From an uncultured Lachnospiraceae bacterium (GTDB lineage Bacteria; Bacillota; Clostridia; Lachnospirales; Lachnospiraceae), in the NCBI GenBank assembly GCA_910589195.1, contig CAJUTC010000006.1:1-64000 (forward strand): a DNA stretch of 64,000 nucleotides. The letters are read 5' to 3'. The translations under genes and the position numbers were made by a program. Positions within the stretch are counted from its first letter, which is position 1; each line of letters begins with the position of its first letter. The notes under the pieces were generated by a model that was not told the origin of the DNA, did not search any database, and saw only the letters and a list, made by a program, of their open reading frames with translations. This document shows positions 25,927 through 34,468 of this stretch, in pieces.

Positions 25927-25981
25927 CAGAACATCCGCCGATAGCGGGTTTTCTGTATAGGACGGACTGTTTTATTACAGA
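25927..25981 (+). promoter_or_regulatory. Competing hairpins in exporter leader
   Basis: TTTCTG near 25951-25955 can pair back with CAGAA (25927-25931, enclosing CCGC/GCGG), while the overlapping TCTGTA (25952-25957) can pair forward with TACAGA (25976-25981). The two pairings exclude each other, as expected of an attenuator. Pairing energies were not computed. Confidence 0.4.
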
Positions 25982-25992
25982 ACGGATATCAG

Positions 25993-26028
25993 AAAAGCCG
26001 GAAACCAACATTGGTTGACGGCTTTTTT
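25993..26028 (+). terminator. Second terminator in exporter leader (T2)
   Basis: AAAAGCCG (25993-26000) pairs with CGGCTTTTTT (26019-26028), with an inner ACCAA/TTGGT pair. It ends 66 bases before the exporter start. Confidence 0.75.
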
Positions 26029-26093
26029 CGATGGCGCCTGCTGTCAGAAAGGCGTTTTAGGTATTGATTTTATCAGACGAAAAGGAGGAGATT

Positions 26094-27845
26094 ATGAGAA
26101 CCGTATGGAAGTATGGAAAGCGCTATGTACCGATTTATATCATTGCGGTAGCAGCAATGATCCTCAGCATTCTTTTAGACGCTATGTCACCTCAGATTAC
26201 GAAGCGGGTGATTGACCAGGTAATCATTGGGGGACAGATAGAGCTTTTAACAAAATGCTTGCTGGGATTCTTAGCAATTGGCTTGGGAAGGGCTGTATTT
26301 CAGTATACAAAAGAGTTTATTTTTGATTTTGCCGCTTCTGGCATAGGAAACAGTTTAAGAAAAGATTTGTTTGACCATATTCAAGGACTTTCTGTGGGAT
26401 ATTTTGACAGCCATAATACAGGAGAATTAATGGCGCGGGTGAAGGATGACGTGGATCGGGTGTGGAACGCTTGTGGATTTGTGGGAATGTTGATTTTAGA
26501 ATGCGTCATCCATACCAGCATTATTGTGTTTTGTATGTTTCGGATCAGCCCTGTTTTAACCATTGTGCCTCTTATGGTAATGCCGGCAATCTTGTTTTAT
26601 GCAGTCAAAATGGAGCACGGACTTGGCAATGTATACGATAAGATTAGTGAAGAAACGGCCCGGATGAATACAGTGGCCCAGGAAAATCTGGCAGGTGTGA
26701 GAACGGTAAAGGCTTTTGCCAGAGAGCCTTATGAGATCCAAAAGTTTAAAAACCACAACCAGAAATTTTACAGCTTAAATATGGAACAGGCAAAACTGAT
26801 TGCCAGATATCAGCCGAATATTTCCTTTCTTTCAAAGGTGCTGTTAATGGCGGTAATCGTAGCAGGAGGGATTCTGGTTATCCGGAATCAGATTACCATC
26901 GGAGAACTGGGAGCTTTTTCTGAATATGCCAGCAACATTGTGTGGCCCATGGAAATGGTAGGATGGCTCAGCAATGACTTTGCAGCGGCTCTGGCTTCCA
27001 ATCGGAAAATTCAGGCGATTTTTCAGGAAAATCCTGAAATCAGCAGCGAGTCCAAAGGAAGGGAAGGGGCTGAAGTGGATGTGGCGGCAGTTGCACCATT
27101 AACTGGTGATATTTGCTTTGACGCAGTGGATTTTCAGCTTCATGGAAATCAAGTGTTAAAGGGAATTAGCTTCCATTTGCCAGCCGGAAAAACCCTGGGG
27201 ATTATGGGGATGACCGGATCTGGAAAAAGCTCCATTGTAAATTTAATTCAGCGCTTTTATGATGTATCCTCTGGCCAGATAACCATAGACGGAACGGATA
27301 TCCGAAAGATTCCGCTCAGGCAGCTAAGAAGTCAGGTATCTGTGGTCATGCAGGATGTATTTCTATTTTCTGATACTATAGCTGAAAATATTAAAACAGG
27401 AAAAAAAGATACTATTCAATCCAATATGATAGAACGGGCGGCAGTCAGCGCCGGTGCCCATTCATTTATCACAAAACTGGCTTGGCAGTATGATACTGTT
27501 ATTGGAGAACGGGGGGTGGGTTTGTCTGGCGGTCAAAAGCAACGGATCAGCATTGCCAGAGCCATCGCAAAGGAAAATCCGATTTTAATTTTGGATGATT
27601 CTACTTCAGCTTTAGATACAGAAACAGAAAAGGAGATTGAACGGCAGTTAGAGAAACTGAAAAATAGTACGAAAATTATTATCGGCCATCGGATTTCCGC
27701 TGTCCGTCATGCGGATGAAATTTTAGTTTTGGAAGAAGGGAAAATTGCAGAACATGGAACCCACAAGGAATTGATGGAGAAAAAGGGACGTTATTATCAA
27801 ACGTATCAGGTACAGTACGGAGAGGGGGAAGAGATATGGCAGTAA
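26094..27845 (+). CDS. Heterodimeric ABC exporter subunit, degenerate-site half
   Basis: 583-residue half transporter: six membrane helices (about 15-310) then an ATPase domain. Walker A is MTGSGKSSI and the signature is a normal LSGGQKQR. The Walker B run ends LILDDST, with Asp where the catalytic Glu should be. Its nucleotide site is therefore degenerate, as in BmrC/TM287-type subunits. ATG 26094 follows AAAGGAGGAG; upstream in-frame codons belong to the leader. The family pumps drugs, peptides or lipids out of the cell. The partner overlaps by 10 bases. Confidence 0.92.
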   Translation: MRTVWKYGKRYVPIYIIAVAAMILSILLDAMSPQITKRVIDQVIIGGQIELLTKCLLGFLAIGLGRAVFQYTKEFIFDFAASGIGNSLRKDLFDHIQGLSVGYFDSHNTGELMARVKDDVDRVWNACGFVGMLILECVIHTSIIVFCMFRISPVLTIVPLMVMPAILFYAVKMEHGLGNVYDKISEETARMNTVAQENLAGVRTVKAFAREPYEIQKFKNHNQKFYSLNMEQAKLIARYQPNISFLSKVLLMAVIVAGGILVIRNQITIGELGAFSEYASNIVWPMEMVGWLSNDFAAALASNRKIQAIFQENPEISSESKGREGAEVDVAAVAPLTGDICFDAVDFQLHGNQVLKGISFHLPAGKTLGIMGMTGSGKSSIVNLIQRFYDVSSGQITIDGTDIRKIPLRQLRSQVSVVMQDVFLFSDTIAENIKTGKKDTIQSNMIERAAVSAGAHSFITKLAWQYDTVIGERGVGLSGGQKQRISIARAIAKENPILILDDSTSALDTETEKEIERQLEKLKNSTKIIIGHRISAVRHADEILVLEEGKIAEHGTHKELMEKKGRYYQTYQVQYGEGEEIWQ

Positions 27846-29611
27846 ATGCGAGCAGAATGGATGAAGAACAAATTGGCATATCGAAAAAGGAAACGTTAAT
27901 CCGCTTGTTTCACTATCTTCTCGATTATAAAAAAGAAGTGGTTTTGGTGTTATTTATTATGGCCGGAACCATTACGGTTAGTTTGATTACTCCACTTTTA
28001 ATGGAAGTGGCTGTGAACCGGTATGTGGCGGAAAAGGATACCGCAGGCCTTTTCACCCTTGGGGGCTGGGCGATTATATTATTTTTGCTATTTTTAGCAG
28101 GCACAAAGGCTAGGATGCATATAATGGCATCGGTATCCAACCGCGTTTTAGTAACGATTCGCCAGCAGCTTTATGAACATATCCAGACTTTAAGCTTTGA
28201 TTTCTTTGACAGCCGCCCAACCGGGAAGATTTTGGCCAGGATTATAGGAGATGTAAATTCGTTAAAAGATGTGCTGTCTGACAGTGTGACTCAGCTAATT
28301 CCGGATCTGACAACCATAGTTTGCGTGGCAGTCATTATGCTGATAAAAAATTACCGCCTGGCTATGGCAGCGTTGCTAACTGTACCGCTTCTTGCTATTG
28401 GTATGTTCCTGATTGAAACAAACGCACATAAAAAATGGCAGATTTACCGGAAGAAAACATCAAATTTGAATGCCTATGTCCATGAGGATTTATCCGGAAT
28501 CCGGGTTATCCAAAGCTTTGGAGCGGAAAATGAAACCAGAAAGGCTTTTTATGAGTTGGCGAATCAGCACAGAAAGGCATTTATAGACGCCGTAATCATT
28601 GCAGACGGTTTTGGCCCGGTGGTGGAAATTACCTGGGGCCTGGGCGGATTTCTTCTTTACTTTATTGGAATTCGTATCATCGGGGCGGGGGAAATCGGCA
28701 TCGGAACTTTTATGGCATTTTCTACTTATATTGCTATGTTTTGGAGTCCCATTCGGAACCTGGCTAATTTCTATAATAAGCTGACCACGAATATATCAGC
28801 AGCCGAACGGATTTTTGATATTTTGGATACCAAGGCTAGTATCCAAGATCTGGAAGGCGCGGCGCCCCTTTCTGGTTTAAAGGGAAAGGTGGAATTTTCT
28901 CATGTATCATTTGCGTATTCGGATGAACCAGATCAGTTGATTTTAAAAGATGTAAGCTTTACGGTTAATCCAGGAGAAACCATTGCTTTGGTAGGCCCTA
29001 CCGGAGCCGGGAAGACCACCATTGTAAATTTAATCAGCCGATTTTACCAGGCGGGAAAGGGACAGGTTCTATTAGACGGGCAGGATGTGACCAAGGTAAC
29101 ATTAGAGAGCCTGCGGAGCCAGCTTGGGATTATGACGCAGGATAATTTCCTGTTTTCCGGAACCATCCGGGACAATATCCGTTATGGCCGTCTGGACGCT
29201 ACCGAAGAGGAAATTATTGAGGCGGCGAAAGCAGTGAATGCCCATGAGTTTATTATGAAGCTGGATCATGGGTATGATACGGAAATCAGCGAAAGGGGAG
29301 CCAGGCTTTCCATTGGACAGAGGCAGCTTTTGGCGTTTGCCAGAACTATGGTAGCAAAACCTGGAATCCTGATTTTGGATGAAGCTACTTCCAGTATCGA
29401 TACCCATACAGAAATATTAGTGCAGAAGGGGATTGAAGCGCTGCTAAAAGACCGGACTTCCTTTATTATTGCCCATAGGCTTTCTACAATCCGAAAGGCG
29501 GATCGGATTTTTGTGATTGATCAAGGGCAGATATTAGAAGAGGGAAATCATCAGACGCTTATGGAGAAAAAAGGGGCCTATTACCATTTGTATCAAAATC
29601 AGTTTTTATAA
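27836..29611 (+). CDS. Heterodimeric ABC exporter subunit, catalytic half
   Basis: 591-residue partner of the preceding gene. Six membrane helices, Walker A VGPTGAGKTTI, normal Walker B with catalytic Glu (LILDEATSSID), but a changed signature, LSIGQRQ instead of LSGGQ. Its Walker motifs pair with the intact signature of the other subunit to give one working site, while the other site is degenerate on both sides. This matches BmrCD/TM287-288 heterodimers. Start overlaps the previous stop, giving coupled 1:1 synthesis. Confidence 0.92.
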   Translation: MAVNASRMDEEQIGISKKETLIRLFHYLLDYKKEVVLVLFIMAGTITVSLITPLLMEVAVNRYVAEKDTAGLFTLGGWAIILFLLFLAGTKARMHIMASVSNRVLVTIRQQLYEHIQTLSFDFFDSRPTGKILARIIGDVNSLKDVLSDSVTQLIPDLTTIVCVAVIMLIKNYRLAMAALLTVPLLAIGMFLIETNAHKKWQIYRKKTSNLNAYVHEDLSGIRVIQSFGAENETRKAFYELANQHRKAFIDAVIIADGFGPVVEITWGLGGFLLYFIGIRIIGAGEIGIGTFMAFSTYIAMFWSPIRNLANFYNKLTTNISAAERIFDILDTKASIQDLEGAAPLSGLKGKVEFSHVSFAYSDEPDQLILKDVSFTVNPGETIALVGPTGAGKTTIVNLISRFYQAGKGQVLLDGQDVTKVTLESLRSQLGIMTQDNFLFSGTIRDNIRYGRLDATEEEIIEAAKAVNAHEFIMKLDHGYDTEISERGARLSIGQRQLLAFARTMVAKPGILILDEATSSIDTHTEILVQKGIEALLKDRTSFIIAHRLSTIRKADRIFVIDQGQILEEGNHQTLMEKKGAYYHLYQNQFL

Positions 29612-29613
29612 AA

Positions 29614-29658
29614 TTTTGCCGTGCCAAGAATCACATGGGGAGATTTGGCACGGCAAAA
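29614..29658. terminator. 14-bp perfect inverted repeat after exporter
   Basis: TTTTGCCGTGCCAA (29614-29627) and its exact complement (29645-29658) enclose 17 bases. It begins 3 bases after the exporter stop. No T-run follows on the plus strand, so termination may be weak or it may protect the transcript end. Confidence 0.6.
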
Positions 29659-29757
29659 CTGAATGTATATTGCCAAGGCTGGAAGGGGCATATGGACACT
29701 GCGTATTTTTATGCAAATAAAAAGGGTAATTGTACAAATAAAATTCAGGGACGCCTA

Positions 29758-29787
29758 TTGCGTTTCAAATGGCCAGTCAGGTATACT
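29758..29787 (+). promoter_or_regulatory. Candidate promoter of the N-acetylhexosamine kinase gene
   Basis: TTGCGT (29758-29763) and TATACT (29782-29787), 18 bases apart. Two direct GTTACA copies at 29859 and 29873, 14 bases apart, lie between it and the gene and could bind a regulator. The rest of the 290-bp gap holds no credible gene. Confidence 0.4.
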
Positions 29788-29902
29788 GGAAGGAGAAACA
29801 ATTAAAGTGCCTGAAAGGAGTAGAAAACGCTGCATACGCTTTTATACGGGCAAAAAATGTTACAAAAGGATCGTTACAGAACGGATTGCGGGAGGGTGAA
29901 AT

Positions 29903-31012
29903 ATGAACAACAGTTGTGAAAAGAAACTGGAAGCGGCAGGCGCCTTTGTGCTGAAAGGACAGATTACGTATTGCGAACGATATGGAAGCGGCCATATCAA
30001 TGATACCTTTCTCTTAGTATGCAAAGAGGAGGGGAATGAATACCGATACATTCTGCAGAGAATGAATCATGAGGTATTTAAGGATATTCCGGGCCTGGTG
30101 AAAAATATAAAAGGGGTAACAACATTTCTCCGTTCCCGGATTATAGAAAACCATGGGGATCCAGACAGGGAAACCTTGAATCTGGTTCCTACAAAAGACG
30201 GCCAGGACTATTATCAGGATAGTCTGGGAAACTTTTGGCGGGTTTATCTCTTTATTGAAAATTCTGCCTGTTATAACCTGGTAGAAAAGCCGGAGGATTT
30301 TTATCAGAGCGGAAAAGCCTTTGGACATTTCCAATGTCTGCTGGCAGATTTCCCGGCAAGCGAGCTGACAGAAACGATTCCGGATTTCCATAATACACCA
30401 GCCCGTTTTGCGGTTTTTCAAGAAACCATAGAAAAAGATAGATTGGGTCTGGCAGCCGGAGTGAAAAAGGAGATTCAGTTTATTCGGGAGAGGGAAGCGG
30501 AGATGGGCCTGGCTATCAAACTGCAAAAGGAGGGAAAGCTTCCCTTAAGAGTTAGCCATAATGATACCAAATTAAATAACATTATGATTGACAATCAATC
30601 AGGAGAAGCCTTGTGTATCATTGATTTAGACACGATTATGCCAGGTTTTTCCATCTTTGATTATGGGGATTCCATACGGTTCGGGGCAAATACAGCAGCG
30701 GAAGATGAGGAAGATTTATCTAAGGTTTCATTATCTCTTTCCCTCTTTGACGTTTATACAAAGGGATTTTTGGAGGGGTGCAAGGGGCGTTTGACAGAAA
30801 CGGAGATTTCTATGCTTCCGTATGGGGCAAAGATGATGACATTAGAATGCGGAATGCGTTTTTTAACCGATTATCTTCAGGGAGATGTGTATTTCCATAT
30901 CAGCCGGAAGGGGCATAATTTGGATCGCTGCCGTACCCAGCTTGCCCTGGTAGCGGACATAGAGAGAAAATGGGCTGATATGGAAAAAATTGTAAGGCAA
31001 TATCAAGGCTGA
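29903..31012 (+). CDS. nahK: N-acetylhexosamine 1-kinase (NahK/LnpB type)
   Basis: 369-residue kinase of the aminoglycoside-phosphotransferase fold. It phosphorylates the anomeric carbon of GlcNAc or GalNAc released by the GH112 phosphorylase. The catalytic loop is SHNDTKLNN (His219, Asp221), the metal motif IIDLDTIMPG, then DYGDSIRFG. This combination and its place next to a GH112 gene match the LnpB/NahK step of the galacto-N-biose/lacto-N-biose pathway. GGAGGGTG precedes the ATG. Its 3' end overlaps the convergent AraC gene by 10 bases. Confidence 0.85.
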   Translation: MNNSCEKKLEAAGAFVLKGQITYCERYGSGHINDTFLLVCKEEGNEYRYILQRMNHEVFKDIPGLVKNIKGVTTFLRSRIIENHGDPDRETLNLVPTKDGQDYYQDSLGNFWRVYLFIENSACYNLVEKPEDFYQSGKAFGHFQCLLADFPASELTETIPDFHNTPARFAVFQETIEKDRLGLAAGVKKEIQFIREREAEMGLAIKLQKEGKLPLRVSHNDTKLNNIMIDNQSGEALCIIDLDTIMPGFSIFDYGDSIRFGANTAAEDEEDLSKVSLSLSLFDVYTKGFLEGCKGRLTETEISMLPYGAKMMTLECGMRFLTDYLQGDVYFHISRKGHNLDRCRTQLALVADIERKWADMEKIVRQYQG

Positions 31013-31917
31013 AAGTGTTCTTTTTCTGAGAGAATGCGGATAGAAGAAGCATATTCAGACGGTGTCATATGAGTGATTTTTTTAAACTGCCTGGAAAAAT
31101 AGTGGATGGATGTATAGCCCAGGCGATCCGAAATCTGAGTGAAATTTAACTGGTTATTTCGGATCATCTGCTTGGCAGTATCAATCTTCATCAGCGTGAA
31201 AAATTCGATTACGCCACAGCCGTGGGCTTCCTGAAACAGCTTTTGCAGAAGGGAGCGGCTGATTAAGGTGTCACGGCAGATGGCTTCAATGGATAACTGT
31301 TGATTGATATGTTCTTCCATGTACCGGATAACCCGGTTGTAGGTTTCATTGGGATGTCCCAAACGGGGGCGTCCCGGGATATGGGTGGGAACTGGAAGAG
31401 GATTGGAAAAATAACGGCGGTAAAGGTGAATCAGCAGTTCCTCCAAATAATTTCTGATTAGCTGTTCCGCTCCAAAAATGGGAGAATTGGGGCTGCGGAT
31501 TAATTCTTCCTGGTAAGGATTATCCAGCCGCCCGTCAAAAGCATGACGTGCTTCAATAATAATCTGGGCCAGTAATGCGTTCTCCGTATCTTGTACGGTT
31601 AGGATCTTGCTCCGGAATTGCTCCATACAAGGGGAATGGCATTCAAAAGCAATTACCACAAGGCTGGGTGAGCTTTTTCCGTTAGCGAAAACATTGTGGA
31701 ATTCATTGGGCTGGTGAAAAATAATGCTGCCACGTTTTAATGTGTGGAGGCAATCGCCGGCCATTACATTTACTTCTCCTTTGTCTACACAAAGCAGCTC
31801 CCAGAAATCGTGAAGTTCTCCGGGGAAGGAAAAATTGCTCATATAGTCAAAGTAATGGATAGAAATTACATTCCGGATAGAAATGCTGGTTTTCAGCAAG
31901 GTACTTTTGTACGCCAT
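31003..31917 (-). CDS. AraC-family transcriptional regulator
   Basis: 304-residue regulator. N-terminal cupin-like sensor domain (about 20-110, with HDFWELLCVDKGEVNV and FHQPNEFHNV), then a C-terminal double helix-turn-helix (SIEAICRDTLISRSLLQKLF and FTQISDRLGYTSIHYFSRQF). AAGGAG lies before the ATG at 31917. It is divergent from the GH112 phosphorylase gene across 171 bp, so it is the likely sugar-responsive activator of the GH112-transporter operon and perhaps of nahK. Confidence 0.92.
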   Translation of the reverse strand: MAYKSTLLKTSISIRNVISIHYFDYMSNFSFPGELHDFWELLCVDKGEVNVMAGDCLHTLKRGSIIFHQPNEFHNVFANGKSSPSLVVIAFECHSPCMEQFRSKILTVQDTENALLAQIIIEARHAFDGRLDNPYQEELIRSPNSPIFGAEQLIRNYLEELLIHLYRRYFSNPLPVPTHIPGRPRLGHPNETYNRVIRYMEEHINQQLSIEAICRDTLISRSLLQKLFQEAHGCGVIEFFTLMKIDTAKQMIRNNQLNFTQISDRLGYTSIHYFSRQFKKITHMTPSEYASSIRILSEKEHFQP

Positions 31918-31998
31918 GATGGTCTCCTTACAAAATCAATGTGAACACCCATGAAACTCATATTACCATGGGGTACATACAGGCTTTGCCGGGCACTA

Positions 31999-32027
31999 TA
32001 TAATCCTAAAAGGCATGCTCTATGCCT
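31999..32027 (+). promoter_or_regulatory. GH112 gene promoter with operator-like dyad
   Basis: A perfect TATAAT at 31999-32004 has no good -35 box at the right distance, as expected of an activator-dependent promoter. Directly after it, AGGCAT (32011-32016) and ATGCCT (32022-32027) form a 17-bp dyad covering the expected transcript start. A further TACC/GGTA dyad lies near 31964-31975. Confidence 0.5.
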
Positions 32028-32088
32028 ACAGCCGCATTATATCATAAATTGCAATGGAAAGAAAGAATAGAAAGGGAAGATTTTACAG

Positions 32089-34269
32089 ATGGCAAAGACC
32101 AAGGGGAGAGTAACCCTTCCGAGCGAAGGGGGATTTTTAAATGAAACGAAAGCGATGATGGAGCGTTGGGGGGCGGATGCCCTCCGGGACAGTGATGGAA
32201 CTAAGCTTCCGGAAGAAATTAAGGCATTGGATGCGTCAATTTACACAACCTATTTTGTCGCAAGGGGGCACAATGAATTTGCCCAACAGCATATGGAAGA
32301 GTGCCAGCAGCTTTATCTTATGAGCAAACGGGTGACGGCTCAAACGGAACAGGTGGAAATTTCGTTTATGGACGGGTATTTCCACCAGCAGGTAAAACCA
32401 GACTACTACCATGATTGCAAGAAGTGGTGGGAAGTAATAGACAGAACCTTAGGGCAGGTGGTTTTGCCGAAAGATTGGCAGGTGGATCAAGAACGTGATG
32501 TGGTAATGATCCAAAATGGAAAACCCTTTCATGAGTATACCGTGTCATTTCTAGTGTATGCCATATGGGATCCTACCCAGATGTACAACCACATTACAAA
32601 CCAATGGGGCGACAAACCTCACGAGATTCCTTTTGATGTGCGGCAGCCTTGCTCCTGGCAGTTTGCCAAGGATTATTTGGTTCAGTGGCTAAAGGAAAAT
32701 CCCCGTACTGACGTAGTAAGGTTTACCACCTTTTTTTACCATTTTACTCTTGTATTTAACGATCAGGCTAAGGAGAAATTTGTTGACTGGTTTGGCTATG
32801 GGGCTACCGTTTCAGTAAAAGCGTTGGAGGAATTTGAACAGGAATATGGTTATCGTCTGCGCCCGGAGGATATTGTGGATAATGGCTACTACAATTCAAC
32901 CTTCCGGGTGCCATCAAAACAGTATCTGGATTACATGGATTTTATCCAGCGGTTTGTGGCGAAAAAGGCTGGGGAGTTAATCAAGCTGGTTCATGAAGCG
33001 GGCCGGGAAGCCATGATGTTTTTAGGTGATAATTGGATTGGCACAGAGCCTTACGGCCCTTATTTTCCGGAAATCGGACTGGACGCAGTGGTGGGAAGCG
33101 TAGGCGGAGGCGCAACCCTTCGCCTGATTTCAGATATTCCAGGTGTAACCTATACAGAAGGCCGTTTTCTCCCTTATTTTTTTCCAGATACTTTTTATCC
33201 AGGCAATAATCCTTGTCTGGAGGCAGAGGAAAACTGGCTTTGCGCCAGAAGGGCTATGATGCGGAAGCCCTTAGATCGGATTGGATATGGAGGATATTTA
33301 AGCCTTGCCTGTCAGTTTCCGGAATTTGTGGATTACATCGAACAGGTTACAGACGAATTTCGCAAGCTTTATGAAAATATTGGAGGAAGCAGACCCTATT
33401 GCGGATTAACAGTAGGGATTTTAAACTGTTGGGGAAAGCTTCGATCCTGGCAGGCGTTTATGGTGGCCCATGCGTTATGGTATCAGCAAACATACTCATA
33501 TTTCGGGGTATTGGAGTCCTTAAGCGGTGCTGCCGTAAATGTGGTGTTTTTAAGTTTTGAAGAGATCCGGAAGGAGGGAATCCCAGAAGATATTGATGTG
33601 CTGATTAACGCAGGTGCCGCAGGAACCGCTTTTTCCGGGGGAGAAGAGTGGCTGGACGAAAGGGTTCTTACGAAGATACGCCGCTTTGTTTATCATGGAG
33701 GCGGTTTTATTGGCATTGGGGAGCCTTCGGCGATCCATTTCGGAGGACGCTTCTTTCAATTGGCGGATGTGCTGGGGGTAGATAAAGAGCTGGGATTCAG
33801 CCTTTCTACCGATCGGTACTGGAAACAGGAAGCGCCACAGCATTTCCTGAAGGAAGAGGAAAACCAGGAGTTTTCCTTTGGGGAAGGGATGAAAGATGTG
33901 TATGCTCTTTCAGAGAAAACCGAGATTGTCAACTATTCCCAAGGTTCTGTCCAGCTTAGTGCCAATTCGTACGGAAAGGGCAGAGGAATTTATATTGCAG
34001 GTCTTCCGTATAGCCATGAAAATACCAGGCTGCTGCTTCGCTGCTTGTATTACAGTGCTAAGCGGGAAACAGAAATGAAGCGCTGGTTTGCTGAAAATTT
34101 CTGGTGTGAAGTCCATGCATATCCGGAAAGAAACCTGTATGCCGTGGTAAATAATTCAAAAATGCCTCAAAGCACCATGATCTATGATGGGGCAGGACAT
34201 CCAGAAACCGTTTTTTTGGAAGGAAAAGAGATCCTCTGGAAAGCGATAAATTCCAAGATCACAAATTGA
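32089..34269 (+). CDS. lnpA: GH112 galacto-N-biose/lacto-N-biose phosphorylase
   Basis: 726-residue 1,3-beta-galactosyl-N-acetylhexosamine phosphorylase. With phosphate it splits Gal-beta-1,3-GlcNAc (from milk glycans) or Gal-beta-1,3-GalNAc (from mucin core 1) into galactose 1-phosphate and the free HexNAc. The barrel has the segment FLGDNWIGTEPYG, with Asp314 at the position of the catalytic acid described for the Bifidobacterium longum enzyme. A glutamine-amidotransferase-like domain and C-terminal beta domain follow. Length is typical. Acts in the cytoplasm on disaccharide brought in by the transporter encoded next. Preference for the GlcNAc or GalNAc form cannot be read by eye. Confidence 0.93.
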   Translation: MAKTKGRVTLPSEGGFLNETKAMMERWGADALRDSDGTKLPEEIKALDASIYTTYFVARGHNEFAQQHMEECQQLYLMSKRVTAQTEQVEISFMDGYFHQQVKPDYYHDCKKWWEVIDRTLGQVVLPKDWQVDQERDVVMIQNGKPFHEYTVSFLVYAIWDPTQMYNHITNQWGDKPHEIPFDVRQPCSWQFAKDYLVQWLKENPRTDVVRFTTFFYHFTLVFNDQAKEKFVDWFGYGATVSVKALEEFEQEYGYRLRPEDIVDNGYYNSTFRVPSKQYLDYMDFIQRFVAKKAGELIKLVHEAGREAMMFLGDNWIGTEPYGPYFPEIGLDAVVGSVGGGATLRLISDIPGVTYTEGRFLPYFFPDTFYPGNNPCLEAEENWLCARRAMMRKPLDRIGYGGYLSLACQFPEFVDYIEQVTDEFRKLYENIGGSRPYCGLTVGILNCWGKLRSWQAFMVAHALWYQQTYSYFGVLESLSGAAVNVVFLSFEEIRKEGIPEDIDVLINAGAAGTAFSGGEEWLDERVLTKIRRFVYHGGGFIGIGEPSAIHFGGRFFQLADVLGVDKELGFSLSTDRYWKQEAPQHFLKEEENQEFSFGEGMKDVYALSEKTEIVNYSQGSVQLSANSYGKGRGIYIAGLPYSHENTRLLLRCLYYSAKRETEMKRWFAENFWCEVHAYPERNLYAVVNNSKMPQSTMIYDGAGHPETVFLEGKEILWKAINSKITN

Positions 34270-34468
34270 AACAGAAGTGTCGAAAGAAAAAGTTGTAAAA
34301 ATGACTGAAAAAGATAAAATATATCATAAAAAAATGTCATAAGCAACAACATAAAACTTAAAATGCAAATATAATGGTAAATTGTGCAAATATTTTTCTG
34401 TGCAGTTTTACTATACTTAGTTTACCGGGTTATTTTGGAACGAGATCGAAAAAGAGGAGGAATTTACT

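Noticed and set aside
29663..29899. Open frame of 78 codons before nahK
   Set aside because: Covers the likely promoter, has unnatural composition and no ribosome binding site.
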